A DNA stretch of 64,000 nt, from assembly GCF_003428165.1 (NCBI RefSeq), contig NZ_QLIQ01000001.1:124001-188000 (forward strand), in the 5' to 3' direction. This stretch comes from Cysteiniphilum litorale. GTDB lineage: Bacteria; Pseudomonadota; Gammaproteobacteria; Francisellales; Francisellaceae. Of the stretch, positions 18,289 through 28,308 are shown one piece after another. Position 1 is the stretch's first letter. Every line of letters begins with the position of its first letter. The notes under the pieces are model-generated. The model did no database searches and had not been told where the DNA came from. It worked only from the letters and a program-made list of their open reading frames with translations. The position numbers and the translations under genes were made by a program.

Positions 18289-18317
18289 ATTATAAACAGG
18301 CGTTTTCTTTAAGTCAA
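18289..18317 (-). promoter_or_regulatory. feoAB promoter with overlapping inverted repeat
   Basis: On the minus strand TTGACT (18317-18312) and TATAAT (18294-18289) are separated by exactly 17 bases, about 35 bases upstream of feoA. An AATCAA...TTGATT inverted repeat begins in the -10 box and runs toward the start. It would be a logical site for an iron regulator, but it is not a good match to the Fur consensus. Confidence 0.65.
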
Positions 18318-18335
18318 TCTAACTGAGAAGGGTTA

Positions 18336-20121
<1,786 letters not shown>

Positions 20122-20135
20122 ATGACTTGTAATTG

Positions 20136-20426
20136 TTAGTTATCAAAGTGCAATGCATTTAACACAGCTTTTGGATTGTTGGCAATTACCTTCAGTAATA
20201 CTAAGGTTGCGCCGGAGGGTTTTTTTCGCTTTTGCTCCCAGTTCTGTATTGATTTTAAGTTTAAACAAAACTTTGCTGCAAAATCATGCTGAGACATATG
20301 TAGCGATTCACGAATATTTTTAACATCAATATCATCAAAACTGTGTTGTTTTGCATTCTCAACAAGTCCTTTTTGATGATAAATAGCCTCTTGTAATCCT
20401 TGTTTTATTTCTTGAAATGCACTCAT
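20136..20426 (-). CDS. XRE-family antitoxin of a HigBA-type pair
   Basis: Helix-turn-helix protein of 96 residues; the HTH is IRESLHMSQHDFAAKFCLNLKSIQNWEQKRKKPSG, followed by a helical tail. It lies 3 bases downstream of the toxin gene, the reversed order typical of higBA. It should neutralise the toxin and repress the shared promoter at the palindrome 20789-20805. The N-terminal part (FQEIKQGLQEAIYHQKG) matches NadS-like antitoxins. Confidence 0.85.
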   Translation of the reverse strand: MSAFQEIKQGLQEAIYHQKGLVENAKQHSFDDIDVKNIRESLHMSQHDFAAKFCLNLKSIQNWEQKRKKPSGATLVLLKVIANNPKAVLNALHFDN

Positions 20427-20429
20427 TTT

Positions 20430-20753
20430 TTACCTCTTTTTAAGTAGCTCAACCATAATGACTAAATCGTTTCTTTCAGCTTTATTTAAGTTTGCCTTCT
20501 CACTCTTTTTGAACATGGCAATTAAATACAGTGGCATAGTTTCATTGTAATAATAGTAAATAACGCGTACGCCACCACTTTTACCACTGTTTTCAGTTGC
20601 CCACCTTAGTTTGCGAACGCCTCCAGTTCCTTCCATAATTACACCAGCTTCAGGGTAAACTGCCAAGTAGTCTACAAGTGCTTTTTGATTATCCGCTGTA
20701 AGACATGTGCTTGCTTTTTTTATGTAGCTTGGAAGTTCAACTATTGTAATCAT
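20430..20753 (-). CDS. RelE/HigB-family toxin
   Basis: Putative mRNA-cutting or ribosome-dependent toxin of 107 residues, first gene of the pair. Features of the RelE/HigB fold are seen: LPSYIKKASTCL, the strand GGVRKLRWATENSGKSGGVRVIYYYY with its basic residues, PLYLIAMFKKSEKANL, and a C-terminal helix. The target has not been tested. Toxin-first order and the 3-base gap to the XRE gene support a functional module. Confidence 0.82.
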   Translation of the reverse strand: MITIVELPSYIKKASTCLTADNQKALVDYLAVYPEAGVIMEGTGGVRKLRWATENSGKSGGVRVIYYYYNETMPLYLIAMFKKSEKANLNKAERNDLVIMVELLKKR

Positions 20754-20785
20754 TAGAAGATTCGCTATGTTTTTATGAAACCAAG

Positions 20786-20812
20786 TTTATACGCCTAGGG
20801 CGTATTCGTCAA
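20786..20812 (-). promoter_or_regulatory. Promoter and operator of the toxin-antitoxin operon
   Basis: On the minus strand TTGACG (20812-20807) and TATAAA (20791-20786) flank a 15-base spacer. Between and overlapping them is ATACGCC-TAG-GGCGTAT (20789-20805), a perfect 7-base inverted repeat around three bases. Such an operator in the spacer is what an autorepressing HTH antitoxin would use. Confidence 0.65.
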
Positions 20813-20874
20813 GTTGTAAGCTATGATTACTGACATTCAATAGCAAAGCGATTACACTGTGGTAATTGATAGTA

Positions 20875-22308
20875 ATGAGTGAAAACTTCATGGCAAAAAC
20901 TTTTCTTTTTTATGATTTGGAAACAACCGGAATCAATAAATGTTTTGATCAAATCATTCAATTTGCAGCAGTGCGTACCGATGAGGCGCTCAATGAAATT
21001 GAGCGTTATGAGTTTTTAATCAAATTAAATCCAGATACGATTCCCAATCCTGAGGCCTCGATCACCCATCATATCTCGATTGAACAAGCTAATACTGGGC
21101 TTTTTGAGTATGAAGCGATTAAAAAAATCTATGCATTGTTCAATACGCCGGAAACAGTGAGCTTAGGCTATAACACGTTAAGTTTTGATGATGAGTTTTT
21201 ACGCTTTGCTTTTTTTAAGAATCTATTTCCAGCGTATGATCATCAATATAAAAATAATTGCTCACGCATGGATTTATATCCAATGGTTGCTTCCTTTTAT
21301 TTATTTGCCAATGAGGTTCTTAGTTGGTCAATTAACGATGAGAATAAGGTGTCATTGAAACTTGAAGACATCAATGCGCAAAATGCCTTGTACACTGAAG
21401 GGCGCGCGCACGATGCGTTAACCGATGTATTAGTCACTTTGGAATTGGCACGTAAATTAAGATCATACCAACCTAAAATGTGGGAATATTTAAGCGCACG
21501 CTTTAATAAAACTGAAGATCAAAAAATATTGTCGCAATTGGATATTGGTCTGAATATTAATGGTGAGGACTACCAACAAGCTATAATGATTTCAGGACGC
21601 TTTGGTTATAATGAACGTTTTATGTTGCCAGTACTTAATTTGGGGCAGCATTGGCATTATAAAAATCAGTGGTGTTTTTTACGTCTTGATTATGCTGAGC
21701 TTACCGAAGTAAATTTGGATAATTTATCAGAGCATTTCTTAACGGTGAATAAGAAATGGGGTGATCTGCCGTTGGTGTTACCTGCAAAAAAGCGCTTTTT
21801 AGCGCATTTATCACCAGAACGTATCGCATTGATTAAACGCAATAAAGAATTCTTAATCCAAAATCCGAGCTTATTTGTAGATATAAAAGAATCAGCTTTG
21901 GATTTTAAATATCCAGAGGTTGAACATATTGATGTTGATGCCTCACTTTATACGGCAGGATTTATGAATTATGCTGAGCAGGCATTGTGTGAGCATTTTC
22001 ACCAAAAAGCAGTTGGTGATAAGGTCAAATTGATGCGTGAGATGAACCGTGGGCTATATGAGCGTGCATTGCGTGTTATCGGTAGGATGGCGCCAGATAG
22101 GCTCACACCCGAGATGCAAGGCAAATTTCAGGAGTATTTAGAGAGAATTGCCAGCTTTGAAGTTGAAAATATGCCTGTTGACTTTAAAGGCGGGCGTAAA
22201 GTTTCTATTCCTGAAGTTTATGAGCGTATCCAGAAACTACGTGAAGGCGAACTTACTGAAGAGCAATTGTACCTACTTGATGAGTTAGAGGCATATTTGT
22301 CTTTGTAA
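20875..22308 (+). CDS. sbcB: Exodeoxyribonuclease I
   Basis: Single-strand 3'-5' DNA exonuclease used in recombination and mismatch repair, 477 residues. The DEDDh active site begins with YDLETTG (Asp14, Glu16), continues with LGYNTLSFDDEFLRFAFFKNLF and ends with the His/Asp block GRAHDALTDVLVTLELA. SH3-like and helical C-terminal domains follow. E. coli ExoI has 475 residues. Starts at 20866 (TTG), 20875 (ATG) and 20890 (ATG) are possible; none has a good ribosome site, and the middle one is chosen on length. Confidence 0.93.
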   Translation: MSENFMAKTFLFYDLETTGINKCFDQIIQFAAVRTDEALNEIERYEFLIKLNPDTIPNPEASITHHISIEQANTGLFEYEAIKKIYALFNTPETVSLGYNTLSFDDEFLRFAFFKNLFPAYDHQYKNNCSRMDLYPMVASFYLFANEVLSWSINDENKVSLKLEDINAQNALYTEGRAHDALTDVLVTLELARKLRSYQPKMWEYLSARFNKTEDQKILSQLDIGLNINGEDYQQAIMISGRFGYNERFMLPVLNLGQHWHYKNQWCFLRLDYAELTEVNLDNLSEHFLTVNKKWGDLPLVLPAKKRFLAHLSPERIALIKRNKEFLIQNPSLFVDIKESALDFKYPEVEHIDVDASLYTAGFMNYAEQALCEHFHQKAVGDKVKLMREMNRGLYERALRVIGRMAPDRLTPEMQGKFQEYLERIASFEVENMPVDFKGGRKVSIPEVYERIQKLREGELTEEQLYLLDELEAYLSL

Positions 22309-22365
22309 AAAAAGGCAAAAATATAATAACTGTATGCAATTGGAATGTAGGGGTGTATTGCATAC
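22298..22365 (+). promoter_or_regulatory. Promoter and strong inverted repeat upstream of ampD
   Basis: TTGTCT (22298-22303) and TATAAT (22322-22327), 18 bases apart, precede a perfect 9-base inverted repeat GTATGCAAT (22332-22340) / ATTGCATAC (22357-22365). The left arm lies at the expected transcription start, so the repeat may be an operator or a 5' hairpin of the ampD mRNA. Confidence 0.5.
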
Positions 22366-22395
22366 GCCCAATTTTGAAAAGGTAAGGTAATAAAA

Positions 22396-22941
22396 ATGTT
22401 ACAGTTAGACGCCAATGGCTGGCTAAATAAAGCCAAGATTATAAAATCACCCAATTTTAATGCGCGCCCAGATAATATAGCCATTGATTTATTGGTGATT
22501 CATTGTATTTCCTTGCCAGAAGGGTGGTACGATAACCATTATGTTGAATCACTTTTTTTAAATGACTTGGATTGTAATCTAGAACCAAGCTTTAAAGACC
22601 TTATTAACCTTAAAGTCTCAAGTCATTTTTATATTACAAGGCAGGGTGAGATTATCCAGTTTGTTGCAACTGAAGATCGCGCTTGGCATGCTGGAGTGAG
22701 TATTTATAAAGGTAAAAATAATTGCAATGATTTCTCGATTGGCATTGAGCTACAAGGCACCGATAAAACAGCTTTTACTAAAGCGCAATACACAAACTTA
22801 ATTGAGCTTACAAAAGCCCTTATCAAAAGATATCCTACAATTAAAGCCAATATTGTCGGGCATAGTGATATAGCACCAGTGCGCAAAACAGATCCAGGCA
22901 GAGAATTTAACTGGGAGTATTTCTTAAGCAATGTAGATTAA
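22396..22941 (+). CDS. ampD: 1,6-anhydro-N-acetylmuramyl-L-alanine amidase AmpD
   Basis: Cytosolic zinc amidase that removes peptides from anhydro-muropeptides during cell wall recycling, 181 residues. Zinc ligands match: His36 in LLVIHCISLPEG, the His of GHSDIAPVRK and the Asp of KTDPGREFNW. SSHFYITRQGEIIQFV and RAWHAGVS are conserved Amidase_2 blocks. No signal peptide, consistent with AmpD rather than AmiD. In other bacteria AmpD loss induces AmpC beta-lactamase through AmpR; no ampR or ampC gene is nearby. Confidence 0.93.
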   Translation: MLQLDANGWLNKAKIIKSPNFNARPDNIAIDLLVIHCISLPEGWYDNHYVESLFLNDLDCNLEPSFKDLINLKVSSHFYITRQGEIIQFVATEDRAWHAGVSIYKGKNNCNDFSIGIELQGTDKTAFTKAQYTNLIELTKALIKRYPTIKANIVGHSDIAPVRKTDPGREFNWEYFLSNVD

Positions 22942-23078
22942 GGTCGCGATCTTAAGAAATGTAGCCTGTGAATATAATCCAGACATAAACAGAATCGTGA
23001 TTAAAATTTTACTGTAAAAAAATTATTTTTTTGTTATATTTGTCGCCCTTGAAAATACAGTTCGCAACTCGGAGTGTT

Positions 23079-24371
23079 ATGACTTCCACTACGTATCAGG
23101 AAAAACTAGCTCAAATGCCGTTGGCAAAATCTTGGGCAGTCGTAATTTTAATTTCATTTTTCTTTTTCTTTGAGTTTGGCTTAGGCAATGCTTTTAATAC
23201 ATTAACACCTGCCATTTTAAACGCTTATCCAGATTTAACACCGGTGAGTGTGAGCTTTATTGCCAGTTTGTATTTTTATACAAATATCATTTGTTTAATT
23301 CCTGCAGCGTATATCCTAGATAGATTCTCGCCGCGTTTAGCGATATCCATTGCCTTATTGGTTTGTGCGTTGAGTATTTTTGCAATGACTATAACAACAA
23401 GTGTTTATGTAATGGGTGTTTCCCGTTTATTTATGGGCATGGGCGCGAGTTTTAGTCTTATTGGTTGTATTCGCATTGCAACAAACTGGTTTCCAGCAAA
23501 TCGTTTAGGCTTTGTCATTGGTATTATTATTGCCATTGGCATGTTGGGTGGCTATGCCGCGCAAGCTCCCGTTGGCTATTTACTTGATGCATTTGGCTTA
23601 GAGCATACGCTACATGTGATTAGCTTGTTTGGTTTGGTTTTAGCGGCACTTATTTTTATTGTTGTGCGTAATGCACCAAAGGCATTAACAGAAGCGCGCA
23701 TGATGCAAACTAAAGCGTTGCGATCAGAGTCTATTTTGGCAACATTGAAGCTCGTGTTATCCAAGCCACAAAACTGGTGCGCGGGTATTTATGTTGGCTT
23801 AATTAATATTGGTACATGGATGTTAGGTGGTATGTGGTCAAATGAATATTTGATGAAAACTCATGGTGTTAGCATGTTGGAAGCACGTTCGATAACCGGC
23901 TATATCTTTTTAGGCATGATCTTCGCTTATCCGTTTTGGGGTTGGCTGACTGAGCGTATGCGTCGCCGTAAACAACCTTTAATCCTAGGTGGTGTTACAT
24001 CGGTTATCATTATTGCCATTATTATGTTTTGCACGGTGAGTGTCGCACAATTATCAGTACTATTTTTCTTATTAGGATTTGTCACCAGTGCGCAAACCGT
24101 TGCTTATCCATTTGTGGGTGAAAATAATCCGATGAAAAATAATGCCATTGCAACAAGTATCGTATCTATGAACTCATTATTATGGGGTGGTGTGATCGCT
24201 ATGCCACTATTTGGCGTGATGACAACATGGTTTAATCACAGCAAAGGTTTGGATGATATGGCAGCACCTGGGCTTAATTTTGGCATGGGGATTTTGCTAA
24301 TTGGCTTTATCATTAGTATTATATTTGCTTTATTCATTAAAGAGACGTATTGTAAGCGTCAAGTGGACTAA
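23079..24371 (+). CDS. Major facilitator superfamily transporter
   Basis: Twelve-helix MFS carrier of 430 residues. The start at 23079 (GGAG, 5 bases upstream) is chosen over an upstream non-ATG start. Motifs include DRFSPRLAISIALLVC after TM2 (motif A variant) and RLFMGMGASFSLIGCIRIATNWFP in TM4-5. The pattern is like the nutrient carriers related to Francisella and Legionella Pht proteins, which import amino acids or nucleosides, but substrate cannot be assigned. It precedes accA by 12 bases and may be cotranscribed with it. Confidence 0.8.
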   Translation: MTSTTYQEKLAQMPLAKSWAVVILISFFFFFEFGLGNAFNTLTPAILNAYPDLTPVSVSFIASLYFYTNIICLIPAAYILDRFSPRLAISIALLVCALSIFAMTITTSVYVMGVSRLFMGMGASFSLIGCIRIATNWFPANRLGFVIGIIIAIGMLGGYAAQAPVGYLLDAFGLEHTLHVISLFGLVLAALIFIVVRNAPKALTEARMMQTKALRSESILATLKLVLSKPQNWCAGIYVGLINIGTWMLGGMWSNEYLMKTHGVSMLEARSITGYIFLGMIFAYPFWGWLTERMRRRKQPLILGGVTSVIIIAIIMFCTVSVAQLSVLFFLLGFVTSAQTVAYPFVGENNPMKNNAIATSIVSMNSLLWGGVIAMPLFGVMTTWFNHSKGLDDMAAPGLNFGMGILLIGFIISIIFALFIKETYCKRQVD

Positions 24372-24383
24372 GTAAGGGAAAAT

Positions 24384-25331
24384 ATGCAATTTCTTGAATT
24401 TGAAAAACCAATTGCCGAATTAGAAGCAAAGATTGAAGCGCTGGCTAAGTCAAATGCGCATAGTGAAGATGTTCAACAGGAAATCGAGAAGTTACAGGGT
24501 AAAACGACCGATTTAATGAAGAAGATTTATAATTCATTAAGCGATTGGCAGATAATTCAATTAGCGCGTCATCCTGAGCGTCCGTATTTTTTAGATTTGC
24601 TTAATAAGATTTTTACTGACTTTCAAGAGTTGCATGGTGATCGCGCGTTTGCAGATGATAAGGCGGTTGTTGGCGGCTTAGCTAAACTAGGCGATCAAGC
24701 CGTGATGGTGATTGGTCAGGAAAAGGGGCGCAAAACCAAAGATAAATTGCGTCATAACTTTGGCATGATGCATCCAGAAGGGTATCGCAAAGCATTACGA
24801 TTAATGAAGCTTGCTGAAAAATTTAATGTGCCTGTTATTACATTTATTGATACACCAGGTGCTTATCCTGGTGTTAAAGCCGAAGAGCGCGGACAAAGTG
24901 AGGCGATTGCGCGCAATTTGCTTGAGATGTCTAAGCTAAATGTCCCTGTGATTTGTGTCGTTATTGGCGAAGGTTGCTCAGGTGGCGCATTGGGCATTGG
25001 GGTAGGTGATAAGCTCGTAATGCTCGAGTACAGCTATTTTGCCACAATTTCACCAGAGGGATGTGCTTCAATCTTATGGAAGACAGCCGAGAAAGCTGCC
25101 GATGCCGCTGAGATTATGGGTATTACTGCTAAGCGTTTGAAAGAGCATGATATTGTAGATGAAGTCATCAAAGAACCTTTAGGTGGCGCGCATCGCAATA
25201 TTACTGAAGCTGCAAAAGAAATTAAACTGACATTGCAGCGTTTGTTAGGTGATTTAAGTGCTTTATCTAATGAGGATCGCTTGGCAAAACGCTATGACAA
25301 ATTAATGTCTTTTGGTGCATTTGAGGGGTAG
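24384..25331 (+). CDS. accA: Acetyl-CoA carboxylase carboxyltransferase subunit alpha
   Basis: Alpha subunit of the carboxyltransferase of acetyl-CoA carboxylase, the first step of fatty acid synthesis, 315 residues. The family blocks [78 protein letters not shown] and the oxyanion region [12 protein letters not shown] are all clear. Length matches E. coli AccA (319). AAGGGAAAAT precedes the ATG. accD is not in the window. Confidence 0.96.
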   Translation: MQFLEFEKPIAELEAKIEALAKSNAHSEDVQQEIEKLQGKTTDLMKKIYNSLSDWQIIQLARHPERPYFLDLLNKIFTDFQELHGDRAFADDKAVVGGLAKLGDQAVMVIGQEKGRKTKDKLRHNFGMMHPEGYRKALRLMKLAEKFNVPVITFIDTPGAYPGVKAEERGQSEAIARNLLEMSKLNVPVICVVIGEGCSGGALGIGVGDKLVMLEYSYFATISPEGCASILWKTAEKAADAAEIMGITAKRLKEHDIVDEVIKEPLGGAHRNITEAAKEIKLTLQRLLGDLSALSNEDRLAKRYDKLMSFGAFEG

Positions 25332-25349
25332 TTATTTAAAGGGCAGCTA

Positions 25350-25598
25350 TTAAGAATGTCCAAACCATTTTTTCAATTTATCTTCTGCTTTTAACACATG
25401 TTTCTCTAGTCTTGGAAAGCGATGTAATAGTTTGTGAAGCCATCTTCGTACGGGTGGAACAAGCCATGAAAGCACGATCACTCCAGCGAAAAAGAATATA
25501 AACCCCGGAATAATCGGCAAAATTGCGCCAAGTAATGCCAATGCAAATAAAATAATAACAATAACGATGAGTAAGGTTTTTTTAAAGATAACACGCAT
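25350..25598 (-). CDS. Small PGPGW-type membrane protein
   Basis: Protein of 82 residues with two TM helices (TLLIVIVIILFALALLGAILPIIPGFIFFFAGVIVLSWL) separated by a Pro-Gly turn, and a basic amphipathic tail (VRRWLHKLLHRFPRLEKHVLKAEDKLKKWFG). It resembles the PGPGW/YbaN small membrane proteins of unknown function. It starts 2 bases after the msrB stop, so the two are probably cotranscribed. Confidence 0.65.
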   Translation of the reverse strand: MRVIFKKTLLIVIVIILFALALLGAILPIIPGFIFFFAGVIVLSWLVPPVRRWLHKLLHRFPRLEKHVLKAEDKLKKWFGHS

Positions 25599-25600
25599 GA

Positions 25601-26134
25601 TTATTTCGATGGTTTGTTATCATCAAATAGATAAAGGTAGGCGCCATAGCCGCTTTTAGCCATTTGATCTTTTGGGATAAACTTAAGTGCTGCTGAGTTC
25701 ACACAATAGCGAAGTCCTGTAGGTTCTGGTCCATCATTAAAAACATGTCCTAAATGTGAGTCAGCTACCAAAGATCGGACTTCTGTGCGTACGATAAAAA
25801 AGAACTTACGGTCTTCTTTTTCCTGAATATATTTTGTATCTATTGGTTTTGTAAAGCTTGGCCAACCTGTGCCTGAATCAAACTTATCTGTTGAACTAAA
25901 CAGCGGCTCGCCAGAAACTATATCAACATAAATACCTTCGATTTTATTATTCCAATAGCTATTGTCAAAGGGTTTTTCTGTGGCTTCTTCTTGAGTGACT
26001 TGATATTGCAATGTTGATAGCGTGCTAAGTTTTTGCTGCTTTATATCTGCATTAAAATGTTGATAATCAGTTGCCATTGCTATACCTCCTATGCACATTA
26101 AGATAAAACCCATGCCAATATTACGTTGATACAT
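25601..26134 (-). CDS. msrB: Exported peptide-methionine (R)-S-oxide reductase
   Basis: Repairs oxidised methionine (R form) in proteins, here apparently in the periplasm, since residues 1-21 form a signal-like segment ending IAMA before TDYQ. The catalytic Cys144 is in [11 protein letters not shown]; the core [19 protein letters not shown] and DGPEPTG are clear. Thr89 replaces the frequent resolving Cys of FDSGCGWPSF and the two zinc CxxC pairs are missing, so it belongs to the zinc-free form that is reduced directly or through another partner. Length 177 includes the leader. Confidence 0.9.
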   Translation of the reverse strand: MYQRNIGMGFILMCIGGIAMATDYQHFNADIKQQKLSTLSTLQYQVTQEEATEKPFDNSYWNNKIEGIYVDIVSGEPLFSSTDKFDSGTGWPSFTKPIDTKYIQEKEDRKFFFIVRTEVRSLVADSHLGHVFNDGPEPTGLRYCVNSAALKFIPKDQMAKSGYGAYLYLFDDNKPSK

Positions 26135-26349
26135 TGAGATTCTCCTATTGATTATGATGAGTATATTCTAGCAGGGCAATTGCTGTGAAGTATTAATTTG
26201 GGATAACAAAATCAGTAATGTAACAGTTTTTTTACATCGCAATACTTGCTTGAAACGGTTTTTTTACATTTATCTGAATATAATGCATTCAACTCGATCA
26301 GATGATCGTTAGAAATAATATTTTGAAATTCAAGTAATAGGAGCAGAAA

Positions 26350-26457
26350 ATGACCGTAACAAAAGAGACACAACAAAAAGCATCAACTTGGCAAAAGTTC
26401 AAAAAAGAATATATCAAGTTTTGTTCATTACAAGCGCAGTCACAGCTGTATTTATAA
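26350..26457 (+). CDS. Small peptide gene, possibly frameshifted membrane peptide
   Basis: A strong AATAGGAGC site 6 bases before an ATG opens a 35-codon frame beginning MTVTKETQQKASTWQKFKKE. Halfway along, shifting to the -1 frame gives VLFITSAVTAVFIIVA and a stop, a perfect TM helix after the basic KKEYIK, so the intended product may be a single-pass membrane peptide of about 39 residues that is frameshifted here by mutation or programmed slippage. In-frame, the tail is CSLQAQSQLYL with no helix. The rest of the 26135-26470 gap shows an AT-rich TATAAT-like box (26279-26284) and nothing else I recognise. No homologue is recognised. Confidence 0.4.
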   Translation: MTVTKETQQKASTWQKFKKEYIKFCSLQAQSQLYL

Positions 26458-26470
26458 TCGTAGCGTAGTG

Positions 26471-27754
26471 CTAGCGTTGTTTATGTATAAAGGTAAAGAT
26501 AGTGGGGTTAATACCCAGTTCCTTGATCACAAAATAAGTTAATACCAAGTTCCAGAAAATCATTGCAAGCGCCGAAGCAATGGCGACACCAAAGGCATGT
26601 AAACTTGGAATAAGCGCAATGCCTAGGACAATATTAATAACAAGTGCGATGTAAAAGACACGACATGTTGTTTTCTCAAATCCTGCCATATTTAAAATGG
26701 TAAAGACACTACCACAGAGGACGTTAACCGCTTGACCAATCATTAATACACAAAATAGTGAGTAAGCTTGGGTATACGCCTGACCATAAAGCATAGTGAT
26801 CCAATAACCTGCAATAATCAGAGCCACCATACCAAGTGCCGAAAGTCCGCAGATAATACGTGTATATTCAGTGATTTTGGTTTGAAATGCATCACGTGAT
26901 AGCATTTTATAGTCGTTGGCTACTTGCGCCATAATGTTGGCACTCACTGCATTTAAAACAAAGACAACTAAGGCGCTTAATTGCAGTGCCACGGCGTAAT
27001 AAGCAATACTTTCATTACTAGAGAATATTTTCAGCAAGACAATGTCAATTTGGCTTAGTAATAAATTTCCCCATTTTAGTAGCATAAAAGAGAGATTGCT
27101 ACCCTGTGGCTTATGACTTTTAAATCCGTGTTTGACGCTTATTTTTAACCATAATATAAGCATGTAAAGGGTAATTGCAGCAAACATTGAGCCCACAAGT
27201 AGGGGAGCATTATGAATTTTGATCACAATATAAATGCCAATAATGAGTAGCATAATCAGACGCATGATAAACTGGATTAAGTTGGCATAAATCACTTTTT
27301 TATTGGCAACATAAAAAGACTGCAAAAGATTAGCAATAAAAAAAGGCAAAGCAAATAAAAAGGCAAAAACCTCAATAAAACTAGCATTAGGATCAAATAA
27401 ATAGATATAGCTAAAACAACCGATACAAGCAAAGATCAGAATAATTATCCCGCGGCGCCAAAACCAGTTGTGTAGTTGGAAAACTTCCTTTGTACGTGTA
27501 ACCCCATTGTTGTTAGACCAGCCCCAGCTGCGAGCTAAAATCCCATCGGCACCTAAAGTGGCAATTACAGCGGAAATCGTGGCAATGGTCACACCAAACA
27601 TATATTGTCCATATTCAGAAACAGTTAGATAGTGTGCCAATAAAATGGCAGAGGCAAAGGCAGTCATCTGTCCTAAGCCTTGTACAAACATTGTCCCTAG
27701 AGATTTGATGAGAATTTCATTGTGAAGTAATTTTTTAACTTTTACGGTTAACAT
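26471..27754 (-). CDS. Polysaccharide flippase-like (Wzx/MOP superfamily) membrane protein
   Basis: Membrane protein of 427 residues with about 12-14 TM helices, matching the Wzx/O-antigen transporter type of the MOP superfamily, which flips lipid-linked oligosaccharides. The N-terminal block NEILIKSLGTMFVQGLGQMTAFASAILLAHYLTVSEYGQYMFG is characteristic. The ATG at 27754 is one base after the tusE stop and is preferred over a longer frame inside tusE. No glycosyltransferase or polymerase genes are nearby, so its substrate pathway lies elsewhere; coupling with tusE looks accidental. Confidence 0.82.
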   Translation of the reverse strand: MLTVKVKKLLHNEILIKSLGTMFVQGLGQMTAFASAILLAHYLTVSEYGQYMFGVTIATISAVIATLGADGILARSWGWSNNNGVTRTKEVFQLHNWFWRRGIIILIFACIGCFSYIYLFDPNASFIEVFAFLFALPFFIANLLQSFYVANKKVIYANLIQFIMRLIMLLIIGIYIVIKIHNAPLLVGSMFAAITLYMLILWLKISVKHGFKSHKPQGSNLSFMLLKWGNLLLSQIDIVLLKIFSSNESIAYYAVALQLSALVVFVLNAVSANIMAQVANDYKMLSRDAFQTKITEYTRIICGLSALGMVALIIAGYWITMLYGQAYTQAYSLFCVLMIGQAVNVLCGSVFTILNMAGFEKTTCRVFYIALVINIVLGIALIPSLHAFGVAIASALAMIFWNLVLTYFVIKELGINPTIFTFIHKQR

Positions 27755-27755
27755 C

Positions 27756-28076
27756 TTAAATGCATCTTTTAGGTTTGGGTAATCCTGCGATTTTAGCGGC
27801 TTGTACTGCAGGGGAAACAGGGAATAAGGTTTGAAGATAAAGGCTATTGCCAATGTTACTGCCATATTTTTCTTTGAGAGACTTCACCAAAAGGCGAATC
27901 GCCGGCGCTGTTTTATGTATCTCATAGTATTCACGTAAGAAATCAATAACCTGCCAATGCGCCTCGGTTAGTATAATATTTTCTTCTTTGGCAAACACAT
28001 AAGCAATATCAGCTGACCAATGTGTGTGGTCTTTTAAAAAGCCGTGCTCATCAAGTTGTGTAGTAAATTGGGTCAT
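27756..28076 (-). CDS. tusE: TusE/DsrC-family sulfur carrier protein
   Basis: Sulfur relay protein that passes persulfide from TusBCD to MnmA for 2-thiouridine in tRNA. At 106 residues it has the family blocks LDEHGFLKDHTHWSADIAYVFAKEENI, LTEAHWQVIDFLREYY and AIRLLVKSLKEKYG, and ends GLPKPKRCI with the essential penultimate Cys105. Other members end in GCV; the Gly is Arg here. The start MTQFTTQ at 28076 is chosen on family length; no clear ribosome site is visible. Confidence 0.9.
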   Translation of the reverse strand: MTQFTTQLDEHGFLKDHTHWSADIAYVFAKEENIILTEAHWQVIDFLREYYEIHKTAPAIRLLVKSLKEKYGSNIGNSLYLQTLFPVSPAVQAAKIAGLPKPKRCI

Positions 28077-28155
28077 TAGTGTAGAAAAGGAAATTTTCAA
28101 TCGCCATATGGTAGATGAATTTATACCCATCGTAAATCATTTTGCGGTGTTTGGT

Positions 28156-28236
28156 TGTAAAGTAGTTTGTGAAGATTTTGTCAAGCTGGATTGTAGGTAA
28201 TAGCTAGTACTATTATCAAAATTCAACTTGACAAAA
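28156..28236 (-). repeat. 61-bp near-perfect palindrome (28176-28236) overlapping a -35 box before tusE
   Basis: The outer arms TTTTGTCAAG (28176-28185) and CTTGACAAAA (28227-28236) are exact; allowing two mismatches they reach 17 bases, and an inner stem TAATAG / CTATTA (28198-28203, 28210-28215) closes on a 6-base loop. On the minus strand the left arm supplies a consensus TTGACA (28184-28179) with TTTACA 17 bases on (28161-28156), so the palindrome may be an operator or element at the tusE promoter. There is no U-run for a terminator. Confidence 0.55.
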
Positions 28237-28308
28237 GCACGCAAAATATAAAGCAAAAAATTCTGTAAGATGGTTTGTGATGGGTATAGCTGTATAGTGA
28301 AGTTGAAA

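Noticed and set aside
18256..18300. Fur box before feoA
   Set aside because: The repeat AATCAA...TTGATT does not match the GATAAT hexamer pattern; only the promoter and a generic inverted repeat are reported.
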